From Stictocephala bisonia (Eukaryota; Arthropoda; Insecta; Hemiptera; Membracidae): 64,000 nucleotides of DNA. This document shows, piece after piece, positions 60,327-64,000 of this stretch (within the stretch, counting starts at the first letter, position 1; each line of letters begins with the position of its first letter). The position numbers were made by a program, and so were the translations under genes. The stretch is taken from contig JAQJVL010000802.1 in assembly GCA_035578905.1 (NCBI GenBank), positions 186,001 through 250,000 of the forward strand. Direction: 5' to 3'. Under the pieces are notes generated by a model. It saw nothing but the letters and a program-made list of their open reading frames with translations, was not told the DNA's origin and made no database searches.

Positions 60327-61056
60327 CTGCACAATTACCAGCAAAGTGACATAAACACTTTAACTCTTCACTTCATTAAAACACTAAACTATGATCAAAT
60401 TCAAAATTACAAAGTAAAAATTTGTTCCTTTTTGATAAGGAACAAAAGAGTCATCTTTGATGGAGTGACTGGATTTTGGATTTTATTACTCTATAATTGA
60501 TGCTATAATAGAAAGAAAAAGTGGGGGTTATTCGTGGACTTGGTTGCGTTTTTGATGCCATCCTCCACTAAAGCTCATTAAAATGTTATGGAATATGGTT
60601 ATTCAAGATTGATCTTTAACATGGTCTTAAAATTATTTTTGAAATAGTAAAAGATATGTGAATGTTCACTTAGGGAGGAGGGTAAAATTGCAAAGTATAC
60701 AAAATTAGAGTGAAATTTGAAGACATTTTGAGAATCTGAACTGATTTAAAGTCTAGTATGTAGTCACCAGACAAATTTCTCACAAAAAATATTTCCTTAA
60801 AAAAATAAGTTATTTTAAGTAAATTTATTTATTTAGTTTGTAATTCAATTTGTTAAAAAAATACCTGAAGTTTAATTTTATTTGCAAGTATAGTTTACCC
60901 TGAACATGTGTTAGGCTATATTCTAACTGTAACTAGTACAGTAATGAATACTAAAGTGAGCCTTCCCATCATTTACAAACCAAGACACAAACGTTTCAGG
61001 ATGTATATTTCAATATAGATTTTTGTTAGAAATAAATATAGCAAAAAAATACGCAC

Positions 61057-61294
61057 CTCTACCCCAGACAATGATATTGCCATTGCTGTCACCACTGAGT
61101 ACGTCACCAGTCTGTGTGAAGGCCAAGCAGGTCACGTACTTAGGCTTGTCCCTGTTCTCAAAGATACCCATACGTTTATAGAGGGTGCCTCCAGCATCCA
61201 GCGCCCAGAAGCTAATGTGAGCCTTGCCACATGTGACAATACAGTTGCGATCTAGTGGGTGAAACTCAGCTGCAACCACTGTGTCCACTGAACA
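61057..61294 (-). CDS. EML: EML-like protein, WD40 exon
   Basis: The acceptor TTTAG gives the first codon TGT, the donor GTGCGT follows 61057. It reads CSVDTVVAAEFHPLDRNCIV, TCGKAHISFWALDAGG, then LYKRMGIFENRDKPKYVTCL and SGDSNGNIIVWGRG. EML proteins have FHPTD, CGK-H-YFW and GLFEK-EKPKFVLCV at the same places, then TGDSSGNI-VWGKG. It belongs to the first propeller, after the HELP region that lies upstream of the window. A second acceptor six bases downstream (TTCAG) is rejected because it breaks the frame. Confidence 0.96.
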
Positions 61295-62263
61295 CTAAAC
61301 AAACATTTTATTAGAAATTTAAAGGCAGGTAATTTTAGTAGCAGAGAAAATTAACAAAATTCAATATTACAAGAATAAACAAACAGAATTTCTGTCCTAT
61401 CCTATTTTAAGAGGGTCCACAAAATGTGTCTAGACTTGTAATATGTATTCCTCTGCCGGGATTAAATAGAATATAAGTTTCTTGTAAGTTTTCATATTTT
61501 CAACTGCCCTACCAAAATATTCACATCTCAAAGTTTTCCGTCTTTATATGAATACAGGAAGAAATACTGTAAGAACCTGTTCTCTTTTATAATTGTTGCA
61601 CCTCGGGCTTGAAAACAAATCTTTTTAAAGAGGAGTTAAACGAGCCATCAATCTACATAAAGCTAAGTTTTTAATTTATAATGCTCAAAATAAGTTTTAC
61701 ACTTACAGAAGTCAATTTGGCAAAAATAAAATTAAAAAAAAAAACGAAAATACAAAAATATGCCAGTTTCAAGGATTTCAGCTTACTATTCTAGAGGAGT
61801 AGCATAATTATTTTTTTAAAGTGTTTCACACGATAATGGTTTTTGTGAACAAATGAGCACAAATTTTAAACCATTACAGCAACAGGCAAAGTCATAACTA
61901 AGACTAGTACATACATTTTCAGATGTACAGTGTATGCTCATATTAAGTTCATATATGTAAATTAATTATTGGTTAGGAATGATTACTGCAATATTGTGTT
62001 TAATTTGTTCAGCCTCAATATAAACAAGGTAAATTAAAGGTGGAAACATAAAGGGCAAACACTAGCAAAAATGTAAGAAGTACGGTTCTTGTTTATATCA
62101 ATACTAACATTATTAACACAAGTTATTTATGAATATAACTATATCATTTATTTTGCCAATTATTATAATTTTTTAATCAAAGAATTAGAAACACGAAATA
62201 TAAGTTACTCCGGAAATTTAAAAATTTATTTAATTTCTGAATACTAGTCTTATTTTACATGTA

Positions 62264-62444
<181 letters not shown>

Positions 62445-62598
62445 TGTTGTAAAGTGTCAAAGGGACGTAAGGCTATTTTTTGAACATTCATAATGATATT
62501 TATACTTGAATATGCATAGTCAGTTCAAGTATACTTTTATACAAACGTTAAAGATAATCCATGGCAGGTTTTAAATAGCGTCTTGACATTGAACTGAC

Positions 62599-62703
62599 CT
62601 TGGTCTCAGTGACTTTGTAGCCCCTATCACTCTTCTGCCAGTCCCATACCGATATGTTGTGGTCATGGGCCTCGTCCACAGCACAGAGCAGAGCTCCACC
62701 ATC
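62599..62703 (-). CDS. EML: EML-like protein, first visible exon
   Basis: The acceptor is TTGTGGCAG and the donor GTCAGT. There are 35 codons: DGGALLCAVDEAHDHNISVW, then DWQKSDRGYKVTETK. EML proteins have a CVID-S-DH-LSVWDWQ motif right after the HELP segment, with KCS starting the next block, as the next exon does. Both phases are 0. The upstream exons, including the HELP motif and any N-terminal coiled coil, would be beyond the right edge. A 112-bp inverted repeat starts 65 bases upstream. Confidence 0.94.
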
Positions 62704-62767
62704 CTGCCACAACAACCACAAACTGATAAAATAATAAAACGTATATGAGCAAATATTGGAAATAGTA

Positions 62768-63007
62768 TAAGATAATACAATTCATAGATCGTAAATCCAA
62801 TATAAAATTTATTACAACACAAACGTTTTCGAAAGCAAAGCTTCCATCTTCAGGTTATGTGTAAGTAAAAATTATTATTTTTTACAATTAGATTTAATAA
62901 TAATTTTTACTTACACATAACCTGAAGATGGAAGCTTTGCTTTCGAAAACGTTTGTGTTGTAATAAATTTTATATTGGATTTACGATCTATGAATTGTAT
63001 TATCTTA
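62768..63007. repeat. Perfect 112-bp inverted repeat, 16-bp spacer
   Basis: The arm 62768-62879 is the exact reverse complement of 62896-63007, as far as I can read. The spacer is 16 bases. The arms hold CCTGAAGATGGAAGCTTTGC. The EML precursor transcript, read on the minus strand, would fold this into one long hairpin just upstream of the acceptor at 62704. Confidence 0.95.
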
Positions 63008-63124
63008 CACAAACTGATAGTAGCAACTACAAAGCTAATAACAAACACATCTTGAGAGATTATGTTTAAATGCAAATAATAACTAAAGAAAATTGAAAAA
63101 ATAATATTAATTAATATCAAAATA

Positions 63125-63854
63125 CAGTAGAGAGTCGATTATCCGAACTAATTGGGACCTCAGGGTGTTCGGATAACGACATGTTCGGATAATCAAACAT
63201 ATTTTAACCATGCCATTATAGACGCTTATTGATAAGTTTATGTAATGGATTGGGCATATTGAAATTAAAAACACAACACATTTAAGTACTGTATCCACAT
63301 AATACTTTAATTTTGTGTTAAGTAGTCCAGTTAAAACTTACTGGACTAATGTTCCAGAAACTAGAGTCTAATACTATTCAACACTAGCTTAAAGAAAACA
63401 AACAACTTTACAAAGTTTCAGCGCTGCACTACACGAGTGAATGACGATTAACAAGCGACTGTGCACATTCAATGTCAATTACTGTAGTACAAACGCTTGA
63501 CAGCGATGCTCAGACTAGACAGTGGTAGGTGCACGGCGCGCCCGTTGTTTATTTTCGTCGTTTCCTGGAAGGCCTGACGTTACGGCGCAGCACCGAGTCT
63601 GGCAGAAGCAGTACGCCGTGCGGGCTGTGCGCTAACTATAATTTCTTTTTCGTAATAAAATATGCACTATATGTACTGTATACAGTTACTGTAGTATGGT
63701 ACGTTTATTGAAAAATAAAAACTATGAAATATAAGTGTTGGAACATAAATTTACAACGTGTATTTTGCGTATATAAAAAAAATATTTTTTTCAGGTTTGG
63801 TTCGGTTAACTGACGTTTCGGATGACTGACGTTCGGTAAATCGACGTTCTACTG
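63125..63854. mobile_element. Tigger/pogo-like MITE
   Basis: The left end is CAGTAGAGAGTCGATTATCC and the right end inverted is CAGTAGAACGTCGATTTACC, then both have GAAC. It is flanked by TA on both sides (63123-63124 and 63855-63856). The inner left repeats TCGGATAA and the inner right TTCGGTTAACTGACG. 730 bases with no transposase. It lies in the EML intron. Confidence 0.78.
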
Positions 63855-64000
63855 TAGATAGAATTCTGAAAAAGAAACTTTTAAAATATTTAAATTTAAA
63901 ATTTAGAAGCGCATTTAAAAACAGTCTAACTATTGAAATATTTTCAATACATCTAGATGTACAGTAGAGCTTAATAATCTGACAAAGATTTATCCAACAT

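Noticed and set aside
62900..62970. Hammerhead ribozyme in the inverted-repeat arm
   Set aside because: CTGAAGATGG and CGAAAACG recall the core, but the required CUGAUGA is not present and the stem pairing is not found.

Overview
This is a eukaryotic chromosomal window: AT-rich, intron-rich and packed with transposable elements, with no operons. Two split protein genes and the transposon set (mariner, piggyBac, hAT, pogo/Tigger, Helitron, gypsy-type LTR, jockey/CR1-type LINEs and a tRNA-derived SINE) point to an insect with a large repeat-rich genome. A hemipteran is my guess, but nothing in the sequence fixes the order.

Genes. (1) On the + strand, four exons (395-567, 15948-16081, 17289-17414, 23861-23900) join in phase into the C-terminal part of a GPATCH2/GPATCH2L-family protein. 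The 5' exons lie left of the window and one intron is 15.4 kb. (2) On the - strand, nine exons between 62703 and 37537 join in phase into 484 codons plus a stop. They form the WD40-rich C-terminal part of an EML (echinoderm microtubule-associated protein-like) protein. The 5' exons lie right of the window. The two genes converge tail to tail, with about 13.6 kb between their stop codons.

Layout. 0.6-15.9 kb (GPATCH2 intron): a Tigger-like MITE, then a LINE split by a gypsy-type LTR element with an AACC target duplication, a truncated piggyBac with a broken transposase, and a TTAA-flanked MITE. 17.4-23.9 kb (last GPATCH2 intron): a hAT MITE, a 1.8 kb TTAA element carrying 36-bp minisatellites, and a near full-length mariner. 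24-37.5 kb (intergenic): a degenerate LINE, a SINE tail, a TTAA MITE, a hydrophilic-region MITE and a hAT element. 37.5-64 kb (EML): SINEs, a mariner relic, a hAT element nested in a SINE, two TTAA elements, a Helitron, a pogo-like MITE split by a 4 kb LINE, a perfect 112-bp inverted repeat, a GA microsatellite and a further Tigger MITE.

I found no clear new multi-gene system. The strongest unusual structures are the perfect inverted repeat next to an EML exon, the minisatellite-bearing TTAA element with scattered copies of its unit, five TTAA-flanked elements each with different ends, and the nested insertions. All calls come from reading the sequence and from memory of protein families; no search was run.
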